DNA of 64,000 nucleotides from NCBI RefSeq assembly GCF_900120155.1, contig NZ_LT635549.1:806001-870000 (forward strand). Direction: 5' to 3'. Positions 16,678-28,959 of the stretch are shown here, one piece after another. The first letter of the stretch is position 1. Every line of letters begins with the position of its first letter. The translations under genes and the position numbers were made by a program. This DNA comes from Clostridium sp. Marseille-P3244. Lineage in GTDB: Bacteria > Bacillota > Clostridia > Lachnospirales > Lachnospiraceae. The notes under the pieces were generated by a model, which saw only the letters and a list, made by a program, of their open reading frames with translations, was not told where the DNA came from and did not search any database.

Positions 16678-17748
16678 ATGATCAAAACATGTGTGACAGA
16701 AGTTTTCCTGAAAGGAAACAGTTATGAACGCGGAGTGAGTTATGGGGAGCAGGCCGCGGACGCCATTAAACGATGTATTGACCATTATGCAGAGTACATT
16801 AAAAAGAGCACGGGAATGGACTGGGAGACAGCATGCGAAGGTGCGAAGATCTTTGAAGAGTCGATCCGGAATTTCCGGCCGGAATATATCGACGAGATGA
16901 AAGGCATCGCCCAGGGGGCAGGGGTTCCCTATGAAGAGATCCTGGCGATCAACTGCAGAAGTGAGCTTTATGCCATGAAAGGAGGGCTTCAGCAGGAATG
17001 CACAGCGTTTGCGATTATGCCATCCGCCAGCAGGAACGGCCATGTCCTGGCAGGGCAGAACTGGGATAATTGTTACGGCCAGAGAGACTGCATGGTGGTC
17101 GTGCATATTTATCAGGAGGACAAGCCGGATATAATCCTTTTTACAGAAGCAGGTTTCATTGGCGGAAAAGGGATGAACAGCAACGGACTTTCGTTGACTT
17201 TAAATGCTCTGGAGACAAATTTTAACAGCAAGGGAGTGCCGCTTCATATCAAGATGCGGGCCGCGCTGGATTCTTGCCATATAGCAAAGGCATATGAAAG
17301 CGTTGCCAAACCATTGTCAACTGTAGGAGCAAATCTTATCATTACCAGCGGGGATGGAGTAGCTTTAAGCGCAGAGCTGACGCCGGATGGAGTAGACGCC
17401 GTCCTGCCGGATCAGGGAGTGATCGCGCACACGAATCATCTGTTAAGTCCCATGCTGCAGCAGAAATCCCCGGACAACTGGAGATCCTGGGGAACCACGT
17501 TTGTCAGGCTTTGCCGGCTGAGAGAACTTTTGTACGGGCATCATGACATTGACAAAGAATATATGTTCCATGTGATGCGTGACCACGGAGGTTATCCGTA
17601 TTCAATCTGTTACCATCCGGAAGAGAAAGAGCCATCCATTGAGACTATGGCGGGCAACTACAGCCTGGTGATGGATACGACAGAAAAGACGGCATATTTC
17701 TGCGCAGGGCAGCCCTGTGAGGGAGAGTTTAAAGAGTATCGTATTTAA
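16678..17748 (+). CDS. C45 family autoproteolytic acyltransferase/hydrolase (Ntn-hydrolase fold)
   Basis: 356 residues from the ATG at 16678 after AACAGGAGGG. It resembles acyl-CoA:6-aminopenicillanate acyltransferase-like proteins. The probable nucleophile, Cys108, lies in QQECTAFAI, where self-cleavage would expose it, followed by GHVLAGQNWDNCYG (about 121-134), FIGGKGMNSNGLSLTLNAL (about 161-179), and AHTNHLL. It has no signal peptide, so it acts in the cytoplasm. C45 proteins hydrolyse or form amide (sometimes ester) bonds. Placement first in an operon with a GntP permease and tartrate dehydratase suggests that it frees a hydroxy acid from a conjugate; this is inference. Confidence 0.75.
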   Translation: MIKTCVTEVFLKGNSYERGVSYGEQAADAIKRCIDHYAEYIKKSTGMDWETACEGAKIFEESIRNFRPEYIDEMKGIAQGAGVPYEEILAINCRSELYAMKGGLQQECTAFAIMPSASRNGHVLAGQNWDNCYGQRDCMVVVHIYQEDKPDIILFTEAGFIGGKGMNSNGLSLTLNALETNFNSKGVPLHIKMRAALDSCHIAKAYESVAKPLSTVGANLIITSGDGVALSAELTPDGVDAVLPDQGVIAHTNHLLSPMLQQKSPDNWRSWGTTFVRLCRLRELLYGHHDIDKEYMFHVMRDHGGYPYSICYHPEEKEPSIETMAGNYSLVMDTTEKTAYFCAGQPCEGEFKEYRI

Positions 17749-17777
17749 AGGACAGAGTACAAAGGAGGGAATACATT

Positions 17778-18956
17778 ATGTATGCAGTATTTATCGTAGT
17801 ATTCAGTGTGGCGCTGCTGTCATTCCTTATCATGAAATGCAGGGTGCATGCATTTTTTTCTCTGGTCATTACGGCAGTTGTAGTCGGGGTTTTATCCGGG
17901 ATGCCTCTGGCTGACTCTATTAGCCTGATGACAGAAAAGCTGGGCAGCAGTATCAGCAGTATTGCGGTTGTGATCGGTCTGGCAGTTGTTTCGGGACAGC
18001 TGATGGATGAATCAGGAGCGGCGGAGAAGATTGCCCGATCTATCCTGAAATTGACAGGAAACAACAAGGCTCCGCTTGCCATGGTGGGAACCGGATATGT
18101 ACTATCCATCCCTCTGTTTTCAGACACAGCCTATTATCTGATGATCCCGATTGCGCGGGCACTGTCCCTTTCCAGCGGTGGAAGCTTCGTGGCAATGATC
18201 GTCGCCATGGGATGCGGAGCGCTGGCCACTCATTGTTTTGTGCCGCCTACCCCGGGGCCTCTTGCTATGGCAGAAACGTTGGGGATCGATCTTGGACTTA
18301 CAATGCTGGTTGGTATGGTAGTGGCCGCTTTCGCGGCAATAGCAGGCGGATGGATCTGGGGACAGTTTATTTCAAAAAGAGTTGAGATCCCCAAGGAGCG
18401 ATATGCGGCCGGAGAAGCGGACCAAGGTGCCCAGAGAGAACTTCCGAACTTGGGGGTATCACTGCTCCCGATCGTGGTGCCTGTTGTCCTGGTCGCGGGG
18501 AATACACTGACGAACGCTTTCCTGCCGGGAACAGCCGTGGCAGCATTCTTTGGCACATTCGGCGGCGTTCTGGTAGAATGTGGGATCGGAAGCGCAATAA
18601 CCGGACTGTTCCACAGCACTGGTATTTCTCCGATCATCTTCGCGTATATCCTGGCAGTGATCTTTAAGACAAGTCAGGGATCCAGTGCGACATCGATGAT
18701 CACAGTATCGGCCATGCTGGCGCCTCTTCTTCCGGAAATGGGACTTACTTTCCATCCGGTATATATCCTCACCGCGATCGCTGCCGGTTCCATGACCTTC
18801 TCGTGGATGAATGACAGTGGATTCTGGGTGATCACAAAGCTGTGCAACATGACAGAAAAAGAATCTCTGTCCACAGTCTCCATGGGAAGCCTGATCATGA
18901 GCGTAGTAGGACTTATTGTTACACTGATCATGTCGGTGATCCTTCCTATGGCATGA
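17778..18956 (+). CDS. GntP family organic-acid permease
   Basis: 392 residues, almost entirely hydrophobic, with about 11-12 predicted membrane helices. GntP hallmarks are CRVHAFFSLVITAVVVG near the start, VLSIPLFSDTAYYLM, and THCFVPPTPGPLAMAETLG (about 154-172). The family imports gluconate and related hydroxy acids with protons. It is somewhat shorter than typical members (about 430-450), but both ends look complete. AAAGGAGGG precedes the ATG. Placement before ttdAB makes tartrate or a tartrate-like acid the likely cargo, unlike Escherichia coli, where tartrate uses the unrelated TtdT antiporter. Confidence 0.85.
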   Translation: MYAVFIVVFSVALLSFLIMKCRVHAFFSLVITAVVVGVLSGMPLADSISLMTEKLGSSISSIAVVIGLAVVSGQLMDESGAAEKIARSILKLTGNNKAPLAMVGTGYVLSIPLFSDTAYYLMIPIARALSLSSGGSFVAMIVAMGCGALATHCFVPPTPGPLAMAETLGIDLGLTMLVGMVVAAFAAIAGGWIWGQFISKRVEIPKERYAAGEADQGAQRELPNLGVSLLPIVVPVVLVAGNTLTNAFLPGTAVAAFFGTFGGVLVECGIGSAITGLFHSTGISPIIFAYILAVIFKTSQGSSATSMITVSAMLAPLLPEMGLTFHPVYILTAIAAGSMTFSWMNDSGFWVITKLCNMTEKESLSTVSMGSLIMSVVGLIVTLIMSVILPMA

Positions 18957-19021
18957 TAATATTTGGTCGTGCAGAGTAAAACATAACAATGAACGAAACA
19001 TATAAGGAGATAGTTTTAAAG

Positions 19022-19921
19022 ATGAACAGAGAGCAGCAGACAGAGCAGCTGACCAGATATATGGCGGATTTTGTGTCCTATATCTCAAAGGTTCTGCCGG
19101 ATGACATCGCAGAAAAGCTGGATGAGCTGGCACAGGAGGAGGATGGGGTGCTTCCCCGGATCATATATGATACGATGAAAAAGAATCAGGACCTGGCCAG
19201 ACAGCTGGACCGCCCCAGCTGTCAGGACACAGGCGTACTGCAGTTCTGGGTAAAGTGCGGAACTTGTTTCCCGCTGATCGGAGAACTGGAGGCGCTCCTG
19301 AAAGAGGCTGTGGTGCGGGCCACAGCCGAAGCGCCCCTGCGCCACAACAGTGTAGAGACATTCGATGAATACAATACCGGAAAGAATGTGGGGAAGGGAA
19401 CGCCTACGGTGTTCTGGGATATTGTTCCCGACAGCGATAAGTGTGAGATCTATGTCTACATGGCCGGGGGAGGATGCAGCCTGCCGGGCAGGGCCATGGT
19501 GCTGATGCCGGGAGAAGGGTATGAAGGGGTCGTACAATTTGTAATGGACGTAATGACTTCTTATGGCCTGAACGCATGCCCGCCGCTGCTGGTAGGAGTG
19601 GGAGTGGCCACCTCCGTGGAAACTGCGGCTCTGCTTTCAAAGAAAGCACTGATGCGGCCGCTGGGCAGTCATAATGAAAATGAACGCGCGGCGCTGATGG
19701 AACATCTGCTGGAGGAAGGGATCAACCAGATCGGCCTGGGCCCCCAGGGAGTCGGCGGAAGAAAATCTGTCCTGGGCGTCCATATCGAAAATACGGCAAG
19801 GCATCCCTCCGTCATAGGAGTGGCGGTCAATGTGGGATGCTGGTCACACAGGCGAGGACATATAATTTTCGACAGAGATCTGAATTACACGATTACGACG
19901 CATTCGGGGGTGAGGCTATAA
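19022..19921 (+). CDS. ttdA: L(+)-tartrate dehydratase, alpha subunit
   Basis: 299 residues from the ATG at 19022 (AAGGAGA upstream); ATG 18989 is in frame but lacks a ribosome site. It matches TtdA/class I fumarase alpha chains throughout: [66 protein letters not shown] and the Cys of [11 protein letters not shown]. Conserved cysteines ligate an oxygen-labile 4Fe-4S cluster. With TtdB it dehydrates L-tartrate to oxaloacetate. The TAA shares its last base with the ttdB ATG. Fumarase is the main alternative; residue by residue it reads closer to E. coli TtdA. Confidence 0.85.
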   Translation: MNREQQTEQLTRYMADFVSYISKVLPDDIAEKLDELAQEEDGVLPRIIYDTMKKNQDLARQLDRPSCQDTGVLQFWVKCGTCFPLIGELEALLKEAVVRATAEAPLRHNSVETFDEYNTGKNVGKGTPTVFWDIVPDSDKCEIYVYMAGGGCSLPGRAMVLMPGEGYEGVVQFVMDVMTSYGLNACPPLLVGVGVATSVETAALLSKKALMRPLGSHNENERAALMEHLLEEGINQIGLGPQGVGGRKSVLGVHIENTARHPSVIGVAVNVGCWSHRRGHIIFDRDLNYTITTHSGVRL

Positions 19922-20547
19922 TGGTGGAGATAAAGGATGGGAAAAAGATTTTGACAACACCGATATCAGCGGAAGATCTGGAAGATATCCACATCGGTGA
20001 GATCATTTATTTAAACGGCAGCATGACCACCTGCCGGGATGTGGCCCACAGAAGAGTGGTAGAGGAAGGACGCAAACTTCCGGTAGATATCAGAAACGCC
20101 GCCATCTACCATGCAGGCCCCATTATACGTTCATCGGGAGACGGAAAATACGAAATGGTGTCTGTAGGGGCTACCACCAGTATGCGCATGGAGAAGTTTG
20201 AGAAAGAATTTGTGGAGCAGACGGGAGTGCGTCTTATCATCGGAAAAGGTGGAATGGGGCCGAATACAGAGTACGCCTGCAGAAACTACAAGGCGCTGCA
20301 TTGTGTGTTCCCGGCAGGAAACGCTGTAGTTGCTGCCGTTGAGGTAGAAAAGATTGAAGATGCCCAATGGCTGGATCTGGGAATGCCGGAAACACTCTGG
20401 CATTGCCGGGTAAAAGAGTTCGGCCCGCTGATCGTATCTATAGACACAGAAGGAAGAAATCTTTTTGAGGAGAACAAAGCGCTCTTCAACCGGAGAAAAG
20501 AGGAAGCGCTGAGGCGGATCTGCAGTCAGGTGGGATTTATAAAGTAA
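19921..20547 (+). CDS. ttdB: L(+)-tartrate dehydratase, beta subunit
   Basis: 208 residues, close to E. coli TtdB (201). Seen: [77 protein letters not shown] and the C-terminal [17 protein letters not shown]. It is the smaller subunit of the class I dehydratase heterotetramer. Coupled to ttdA by TAATG. Oxaloacetate made here would enter decarboxylation or reduction to malate and succinate in an anaerobe. A terminator follows at 20603. Confidence 0.87.
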   Translation: MVEIKDGKKILTTPISAEDLEDIHIGEIIYLNGSMTTCRDVAHRRVVEEGRKLPVDIRNAAIYHAGPIIRSSGDGKYEMVSVGATTSMRMEKFEKEFVEQTGVRLIIGKGGMGPNTEYACRNYKALHCVFPAGNAVVAAVEVEKIEDAQWLDLGMPETLWHCRVKEFGPLIVSIDTEGRNLFEENKALFNRRKEEALRRICSQVGFIK

Positions 20548-20602
20548 TATACCGGATCATACAATAATAGTTGTAGATATCTAAGATTAATTATGGAAGA
20601 GC

Positions 20603-20645
20603 AGAAGTCAAAGCTCCTTTACAGGGAACTTTGACTTCTTTTTTC
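20603..20645 (+). terminator. Terminator after ttdB
   Basis: Near-perfect arms GAAGTCAAAG...CTTTGACTTC, extended by CTCC/GGAA with one mismatch, followed by TTTTTT. The 318-base gap 20548-20865 holds this terminator, the V-ATPase promoter and a short leader frame. Confidence 0.85.
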
Positions 20646-20716
20646 ACAATATTATAACTGACTAAGGATTTATTAGTATATATAATGTATATTTGTAAAA
20701 ACAACTAATAAATATT

Positions 20717-20745
20717 TTGAATAATTGCTATAGCTGGTATATAAT
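20717..20745 (+). promoter_or_regulatory. Predicted promoter of the V-ATPase operon
   Basis: TTGAAT (20717-20722) and a consensus TATAAT (20740-20745) with a 17-base spacer. The predicted start, near 20752, leaves a leader of about 114 bases before the first ATPase gene. Confidence 0.65.
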
Positions 20746-20804
20746 GGCTCTAGGTGTATGTGAGAAATAGACAAAAAACACTCTGTTCAGGAGGAACCGT
20801 CTGC

Positions 20805-20840
20805 ATGAAGCGGGGCGGATTGGAAAAACTAAGGAAATAA
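20805..20840 (+). CDS. Possible 11-codon leader peptide in the V-ATPase mRNA
   Basis: ATG at 20805 sits 7-9 bases after a strong AGGAGGA and runs 11 codons (MKRGGLEKLRK) to TAA, 25 bases before the first ATPase gene. The ribosome site is better than that of the following gene. It could be a translated leader or a chance start; the peptide resembles nothing known. Confidence 0.3.
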   Translation: MKRGGLEKLRK

Positions 20841-20865
20841 TAAGACAGGACAGGAAAGGTGGTGG

Positions 20866-21180
20866 ATGGATATGGTCGAAGAGACAATCCGGACGATCCG
20901 GGAGACAGAAAAGCAGGCTGATGTGATCGTAGCAGAGGCGGAAGAAAAAGGCAGAGAGATTATAGAAAATGCCAAAGCGGAAGCACTGGCCAAATCAGAG
21001 GAGATCATCCGGAAAGCCAGGGAGAAAGCCCGTGAGACGCAAGAACGGGCAGAGCAGGCTGGACATGGGGAAGAAGAGAGAGCCTCAGAGGCCACAGAAA
21101 AAGAGATTCAGGCCTTGAAAGCGCTGGCCGCGGAGAAGGAAGAAAAGGCGGTTAGTCTTGTGATCTCCATGCTGGCTTAA
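20866..21180 (+). CDS. ntpF: V-type ATPase peripheral stalk subunit G/H (NtpF-like)
   Basis: 104 residues, almost wholly charged alpha-helix (Glu, Lys, Ala-rich heptads), as expected for the coiled-coil stalk protein that pairs with subunit E and links the V1 head to subunit I. First gene of a nine-gene operon with E. hirae ntp order. ATG 20866 is used; ATG 20872 is two codons later. The coiled-coil composition is low in specificity, so the call rests largely on position. Confidence 0.75.
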   Translation: MDMVEETIRTIRETEKQADVIVAEAEEKGREIIENAKAEALAKSEEIIRKAREKARETQERAEQAGHGEEERASEATEKEIQALKALAAEKEEKAVSLVISMLA

Positions 21181-21229
21181 AGAAGCAAAGATATCACATA
21201 AAACTGACAGTAAAGGAGGGATTAGTTAA

Positions 21230-23733
<2,504 letters not shown>

Positions 23734-23788
23734 GAAATAGCACGCAGGTTATAAGAGACAGAATCCGATATAAAAGGAGAAGAAGGCA

Positions 23789-24382
23789 ATGAGTGGACTG
23801 GATAAAATGAGATCCCGGATCCTTGAAGAAGCGGACCACTCTGCACAGGAGATCATCGCGAAGGCAGAAGCGGACGGCGCGGAAACGGTCAGGGCAGCTG
23901 TGGAACAGGCACAGGAAGAAGCTGCCAGGATCGAGGAAAAGGCAGAAAAGGATGCCGCTGACTATGGAAAACGCGTGGCGTCTTCCACGGATATGCACAG
24001 AAAGCAGGCATACCTGGCCGCGAAGCAGGAAGTGATCAGCGGTGTGCTTGAGAAAGCATATGCTGCTGTGATGGATCTGGAAGTGAAAGAGTATTTTGGC
24101 ATGCTTGAGAAACTGCTTGAGAAATATACGCTCCCAGAATCGGGAGAGATCCGTTTCTCAAAGAAGGATCTTGGGCGGATGCCTGAAGGATTTACCGGAA
24201 GAATAAAAACAATCGCCGCAGAGAAAGGCGGAAGCCTGACACTCTCGGACAAAGCGGAGGACATCGACGGAGGTTTCCTTCTTGTTTACGGCGGTATTGA
24301 AGAAAACTGTACGATAAAGGCAGTGTTTGACTCGAAGAGAGAAGAACTGTCAGACCAGGTGAACAGGCTGTTGTTCCAGTGA
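23789..24382 (+). CDS. ntpE: V-type ATP synthase subunit E
   Basis: 197 residues. The N-terminal 100 residues form an Ala/Glu/Lys-rich helix; the C-terminal globular part contains the conserved DIDGGFLLVYGGIEENCT (about 160-177), typical of the E subunit that clamps the top of the A3B3 head. With the G/H subunit it makes the peripheral stalk. AAAGGAGAAGAAGG precedes the ATG. Confidence 0.9.
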   Translation: MSGLDKMRSRILEEADHSAQEIIAKAEADGAETVRAAVEQAQEEAARIEEKAEKDAADYGKRVASSTDMHRKQAYLAAKQEVISGVLEKAYAAVMDLEVKEYFGMLEKLLEKYTLPESGEIRFSKKDLGRMPEGFTGRIKTIAAEKGGSLTLSDKAEDIDGGFLLVYGGIEENCTIKAVFDSKREELSDQVNRLLFQ

Positions 24383-24406
24383 TCATGACCGCAAGGAGGG
24401 TTGAAC

Positions 24407-25378
24407 TTGAGTAATACAAAATATACGTACGCGGTCGCGCGGATCCGTGCGCTGGAAGTCTCTCTGTTTTCTGACGCGGTCATTGAGCAGCTGCTGGCAT
24501 GCAGGACAGCCGAACAGGCACTGCAGTTTGTCCGGGAGAAAGGCTGGGGTGACGTGTCGGCAGACGGGGATATGGACGCAGTTCTGAAGTGCGAGGAAGA
24601 AAAGGCGTGGCAGGTCATCCGTGAAGTGGCACCGGATATGCATGTATTTGATGTGTTGTCTTATCCCAAGCTGTACCATAACTTAAAGGCAGCGGTCAAA
24701 GAGGTCTGTACACAGATGCAGACTCCGGGCATTTTCTATGACGACTGTGACATTCCAGGCAGTGAAATGCTGCAGATCATTGAAAATAAAGAATTTTCAA
24801 AGCTGCCGGACGGCATGAGACAGGTGGCGGAAGAGGCCCTTGAGACAATGCTCCACACAGGAGACGGACAGCTGTGTGACATCATGATAGATAAGGCTGC
24901 TTTGGAGGCGATATATAAGGCAGGGAAAGCCTCCGGGGAAACTGTTATCGAGAATTATGCGGATACTACAGTGGCGATCGCGGATATCAAGATTGCGGTG
25001 CGCTCCCAGAAAACGGGAAAGAGTGCGGATTTTATGCGCAGGGCCATGGCCGGGTGCCGCAGCGTGGATATTGAGCGCCTGATCGGCGCCGCCCTTTCAG
25101 GTCCGGATGGAATTGCCGGATATCTGGAGGGAACTTCTTACGCAGGCGGCGCGGATGCATTGAGAGAGTCTCCGTCCGCGTTTGAACGCTGGTGTGACGA
25201 CCGCATGACAGAGACACTGAAAGCACAGAAGTATGATAATTTTTCCGTGGGGCCGTTGCTGGGGTATCTGCTGGCACGGGAAAATGAGATTAAGACAGTT
25301 CGGATCATTCTGACCGGGAAGCAGAACGGTTTTCCGGATGACGCGATCCGGGAAAGGATAAGGGAGATGTATGTATAA
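24407..25378 (+). CDS. ntpC: V-type ATP synthase subunit C
   Basis: 323 residues, AC39/d-type subunit that couples the central stalk to the K ring. The start is a TTG: AAGGAGG at 24393-24399 is 7 bases from TTG 24407 but only one base from TTG 24401, so 24407 is preferred. Typical segments are KYTYAVARIRALE, ADIKIAVRSQKTGKSADFM and KTVRIILTGKQNGFPDDAIRE cut here to its core. The end overlaps ntpG by 8 bases. Confidence 0.9.
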   Translation: MSNTKYTYAVARIRALEVSLFSDAVIEQLLACRTAEQALQFVREKGWGDVSADGDMDAVLKCEEEKAWQVIREVAPDMHVFDVLSYPKLYHNLKAAVKEVCTQMQTPGIFYDDCDIPGSEMLQIIENKEFSKLPDGMRQVAEEALETMLHTGDGQLCDIMIDKAALEAIYKAGKASGETVIENYADTTVAIADIKIAVRSQKTGKSADFMRRAMAGCRSVDIERLIGAALSGPDGIAGYLEGTSYAGGADALRESPSAFERWCDDRMTETLKAQKYDNFSVGPLLGYLLARENEIKTVRIILTGKQNGFPDDAIRERIREMYV

Positions 25379-25697
25379 GATTGCGGTGATCGGCGACTAC
25401 GACAGTATCTACGGATTCGCCACATTGGGACTTGGCATCTTCCCTGTGAAGGATCGGGAGGAGACGCGGGATACACTCAGGCGCCTGGCGGAAAGTGATT
25501 ATGGGATCATCTATATTACTGAAAAAGCGGCGGCTGAACTTGGAAGCGGACTCGAGGAGTACCGGGAAAGGACGCTTCCGGCTATTATACAGATCCCGGG
25601 CGTGTCCGGCAATACAGGAGCCGGTGTAGAAGGCGTGAAGAAGACCGTGGAGCAGGCGGTCGGGTCAGATATTCTGTTTGGAGGAGTAAACGAATGA
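25371..25697 (+). CDS. ntpG: V-type ATP synthase subunit F (NtpG)
   Basis: 108 residues, the small central-stalk subunit that sits on subunit D. Recognised by [19 protein letters not shown] (about 3-21), [14 protein letters not shown] and PAIIQIPG. Its coding region overlaps the genes on both sides (8 bases with ntpC, 4 with ntpA), which argues for tightly coupled translation. Confidence 0.92.
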   Translation: MYKIAVIGDYDSIYGFATLGLGIFPVKDREETRDTLRRLAESDYGIIYITEKAAAELGSGLEEYRERTLPAIIQIPGVSGNTGAGVEGVKKTVEQAVGSDILFGGVNE

Positions 25698-27460
25698 GCA
25701 CAGGAGTTATCAAGAAAGTCGCAGGCCCCCTCGTGATCGCGGAGGGAATGCGGGATGCAAATATGTATGACGTGGTCCGTGTGTCTAAACAGCGGTTGAT
25801 CGGTGAGATCATCGAGATGCACGGAGATCAGGCGTCGATCCAGGTATATGAAGAGACTTCGGGGCTTGGACCGGGAGAGCCGGTGGAATCCATGGACGTG
25901 CCTCTGTCTGTGGAACTGGGCCCTGGACTGATTGCCAGTATTTACGACGGGATTCAGAGACCGCTGGACGACATTATGAAAATTTCAGGAAACAATTTAA
26001 AGCGCGGGGTGGAAGTTCCGTCTTTGAAACGGGATCTGAAATGGGAGTTTGTCCCTACAGTGAAGACAGGCGATCAGGTGGAAGAAGGGGACGTGATCGG
26101 TACAGTTCAGGAGACCGTGCTCGTTCAGCAGAAGATCATGGTTCCCTATGGAGTGAAAGGCACCATTAAGGAGATCAAAGCCGGAGAATTTACGGTAGAA
26201 GAAACGATAGCGGTAGTGGAGACGGAGAAAGGCGACAAAGAGCTGACTCTTATGCAGAGATGGCCGGTACGCCGGGGACGTCCCTATAAGAAGAAACTCC
26301 CTCCGGAGATGCCCCTTGTTACAGGACAGAGAGTCATCGATACATTTTTCCCCATCGCGAAAGGCGGTGTAGCGGCAGTGCCCGGGCCATTCGGAAGTGG
26401 GAAGACGGTGATCCAGCATCAGCTGGCAAAGTGGGCGGAAGCGGATATCGTAGTTTATATCGGATGCGGCGAGCGTGGGAATGAGATGACCGACGTGCTC
26501 AACGAGTTCCCGGAACTGAAGGATCCAAAGACAGGACAGCCGCTGATGCAGAGGACCGTTCTGATCGCCAATACTTCAGACATGCCGGTGGCCGCCCGTG
26601 AGGCGTCCATCTACACCGGAATCACGATCGCGGAATATTTCCGGGACATGGGATATTCCGTGGCGCTGATGGCAGATTCTACATCCAGATGGGCGGAGGC
26701 GCTCCGGGAGATGTCCGGGCGTCTGGAAGAAATGCCGGGAGAGGAAGGATATCCGGCATATCTGGGAAGCCGTCTGGCACAGTTTTACGAGCGCGCGGGA
26801 CATGTGATCTCCCTGGGAAAAGAAGGACGCGAGGGAGCATTGTCCGTGATCGGAGCCGTGTCTCCTCCGGGCGGAGATACGTCGGAGCCCGTTTCGCAGG
26901 CCACGCTGCGTATCGTAAAGGTGTTCTGGGGCCTGGATTCGGCCCTTGCCTACAAGAGACATTTCCCGGCGATCAACTGGCTGAACAGTTACTCGCTGTA
27001 TCTGGATGATATGGAGAAATGGTTTAACGCAAATGTAGCGGAGGACTGGATGGAAGGCCGGCAGAAGATGATGACTCTGCTCCAGGAAGAGGCAGAGCTG
27101 GAGGAGATCGTGAAGATGGTCGGAATGGATGCGCTTTCACCGGGCGACCGGCTGAAGATGGAAGCGGCGCGGTCTATCCGTGAAGATTTCCTGCATCAGA
27201 ACTCCTTCCATGAGATCGATACGTATACGTCGCTGAAGAAGCAGCATATGATCATGCTCCTTGTCAATGCATTCTATGACAGGGCATCGGAGGCGTTATC
27301 CCAGGGCGCGTCTCTCCAGAAGCTGATCTCCATGCCGGTGAGAGAGCAGATCGGACGTTTTAAATATGTGCATGAGGACGCGCTGGATGAGGAATATAAG
27401 AAAGTAGATGAGGAACTGAGCGCGCAGATCGCCAGTGCATTTGTAAAGGAGGAACGGTAA
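25694..27460 (+). CDS. ntpA: V-type ATP synthase catalytic subunit A
   Basis: 588 residues. Walker A is [13 protein letters not shown] (about 232-244), the arginine-rich catalytic GCGERGNEM follows (about 257-265), and Walker B is [17 protein letters not shown] (about 319-335). The A-specific non-homologous insertion is present before the P-loop, with [19 protein letters not shown] next to it. Three copies alternate with subunit B in the V1 head. Stop and next start are immediately adjacent (TAA then ATG). Confidence 0.96.
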   Translation: MSTGVIKKVAGPLVIAEGMRDANMYDVVRVSKQRLIGEIIEMHGDQASIQVYEETSGLGPGEPVESMDVPLSVELGPGLIASIYDGIQRPLDDIMKISGNNLKRGVEVPSLKRDLKWEFVPTVKTGDQVEEGDVIGTVQETVLVQQKIMVPYGVKGTIKEIKAGEFTVEETIAVVETEKGDKELTLMQRWPVRRGRPYKKKLPPEMPLVTGQRVIDTFFPIAKGGVAAVPGPFGSGKTVIQHQLAKWAEADIVVYIGCGERGNEMTDVLNEFPELKDPKTGQPLMQRTVLIANTSDMPVAAREASIYTGITIAEYFRDMGYSVALMADSTSRWAEALREMSGRLEEMPGEEGYPAYLGSRLAQFYERAGHVISLGKEGREGALSVIGAVSPPGGDTSEPVSQATLRIVKVFWGLDSALAYKRHFPAINWLNSYSLYLDDMEKWFNANVAEDWMEGRQKMMTLLQEEAELEEIVKMVGMDALSPGDRLKMEAARSIREDFLHQNSFHEIDTYTSLKKQHMIMLLVNAFYDRASEALSQGASLQKLISMPVREQIGRFKYVHEDALDEEYKKVDEELSAQIASAFVKEER

Positions 27461-28843
27461 ATGCCTAAAGAGTACAGAACCATACAGGAAGTAGCCGGGC
27501 CGCTGATGCTGGTGCGCGGCGTGGAAGGCGTGACATATGATGAGCTGGGAGAGATCGAGCTGGCAGGCGGAGAGACAAGACGCTGCAAGGTGCTGGAGGT
27601 TGACGGAAGCGATGTGCTCGTACAGCTTTTTGAGAGTTCCACCGGCATCAATCTGTCCAACAGTAAGGTGCGTTTCCTTGGAAGGAGCATGGAGCTGGGG
27701 GTATCGGAAGATATGCTGGGGCGTGTCTTTGACGGCCTGGGACGTCCCATCGATGACGGTCCGGAGATCCTTCCGGACGCCCGCATGGATATCAACGGAC
27801 TTCCCATGAACCCGGCGGCCAGAAGCTACCCGGAGGAGTTCATTCAGACAGGAGTGTCGGCGATTGACGGACTGAATACCCTGGTCCGCGGGCAGAAGCT
27901 TCCGATCTTCTCCGCGTCGGGACTTCCCCACGCACAGCTTGCCGCACAGATCGCGAGACAGGCGAAAGTGCTGGGAACAGACGAGAATTTTGCCGTTGTA
28001 TTTGCGGCGATGGGTATCACCTTTGAAGAGTCCAACTTCTTTATCGAGAGTTTTCGAGAGACAGGCGCTCTGGACCGTACGGTGCTGTTTGTCAATCTTG
28101 CCAACGACCCGGCCATCGAGCGTATCGCCACGCCGAAGATGGCGCTGACTGCCGCGGAATACCTTGCGTTTGAAAAGGATATGCACGTTCTGGTCATCCT
28201 GACAGATATCACCAACTACGCGGACGCGCTCCGTGAAGTGTCCGCGGCCCGCAAGGAAGTGCCGGGACGCCGCGGATATCCCGGATATATGTACACAGAC
28301 CTGGCTTCGATCTATGAGAGAGCCGGCCGTCAGAACGGGAAGAAGGGAAGTATCACCATGATCCCGATCCTGACCATGCCCGAGGATGACAAGACCCATC
28401 CGATCCCGGACCTGACCGGATATATCACCGAGGGACAGATCATATTGAGCCGTGAGCTTTACCGGAAAGGTGTGACACCACCTATCGATGTCCTTCCTTC
28501 TCTGTCCCGTCTGAAAGACAAAGGGATCGGAGAAGGCAAGACCCGCGCGGATCATTCCAACACCATGAATCAGCTTTTCGCCGCGTATGCCCGCGGCAAA
28601 GACGCAAAAGAACTCATGGTCATCCTGGGAGAGGCGGCGCTGACGGAAATCGACCTCATGTACGCAAAATTTGCAGACGCGTTTGAACAGGAATACGTAT
28701 CCCAGGGATACAATACCGACCGCAGCATTGAAGAAACACTGGATATCGGCTGGAAACTGCTGCGTATGCTGCCAAGGAATGAATTAAAACGTATCGATGA
28801 CAAATTCCTGGATCAGTACTACGGGACTGACCCCGAAGAGTAA
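27461..28843 (+). CDS. ntpB: V-type ATP synthase regulatory subunit B
   Basis: 460 residues. Homologous to A but without a Walker A loop ([17 protein letters not shown] occupies that site), as expected for the non-catalytic subunit. Also [45 protein letters not shown], the [13 protein letters not shown] loop and the arginine-containing [13 protein letters not shown]. The nucleotide site is completed by A. A hairpin pair lies between this gene and ntpD. Confidence 0.96.
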   Translation: MPKEYRTIQEVAGPLMLVRGVEGVTYDELGEIELAGGETRRCKVLEVDGSDVLVQLFESSTGINLSNSKVRFLGRSMELGVSEDMLGRVFDGLGRPIDDGPEILPDARMDINGLPMNPAARSYPEEFIQTGVSAIDGLNTLVRGQKLPIFSASGLPHAQLAAQIARQAKVLGTDENFAVVFAAMGITFEESNFFIESFRETGALDRTVLFVNLANDPAIERIATPKMALTAAEYLAFEKDMHVLVILTDITNYADALREVSAARKEVPGRRGYPGYMYTDLASIYERAGRQNGKKGSITMIPILTMPEDDKTHPIPDLTGYITEGQIILSRELYRKGVTPPIDVLPSLSRLKDKGIGEGKTRADHSNTMNQLFAAYARGKDAKELMVILGEAALTEIDLMYAKFADAFEQEYVSQGYNTDRSIEETLDIGWKLLRMLPRNELKRIDDKFLDQYYGTDPEE

Positions 28844-28880
28844 GCGCAGCGGGTCTGCAAAATATTCTGAAAATATCGTA

Positions 28881-28922
28881 AAAAGGGGACAGGCCCCTTT
28901 TAAAAAGTGCCTGTCCCTTTTT
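28881..28922 (+). terminator. Intra-operon hairpin / attenuator between ntpB and ntpD
   Basis: AAAAGGGGACAGGC (28881-28894) pairs over 14 bp with GCCTGTCCCTTTTT (28909-28922), ending in a T-run. The first arm can instead form an 8-bp hairpin with CCCCTTTT at 28894-28901. The two folds exclude each other. Either partial termination or processing could adjust the ntpD, deoC and deoB level. It may belong to the same palindrome family as 1305-1338. Confidence 0.6.
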
Positions 28923-28959
28923 AAGAGAATATTCAGACAATTATGAAGGAGGTGGCGTT

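Noticed and set aside
27296..28555. 419-codon minus-strand frame
   Set aside because: Completely antisense to ntpA and ntpB, both beyond doubt; His/Arg-rich composition is that of an antisense frame.
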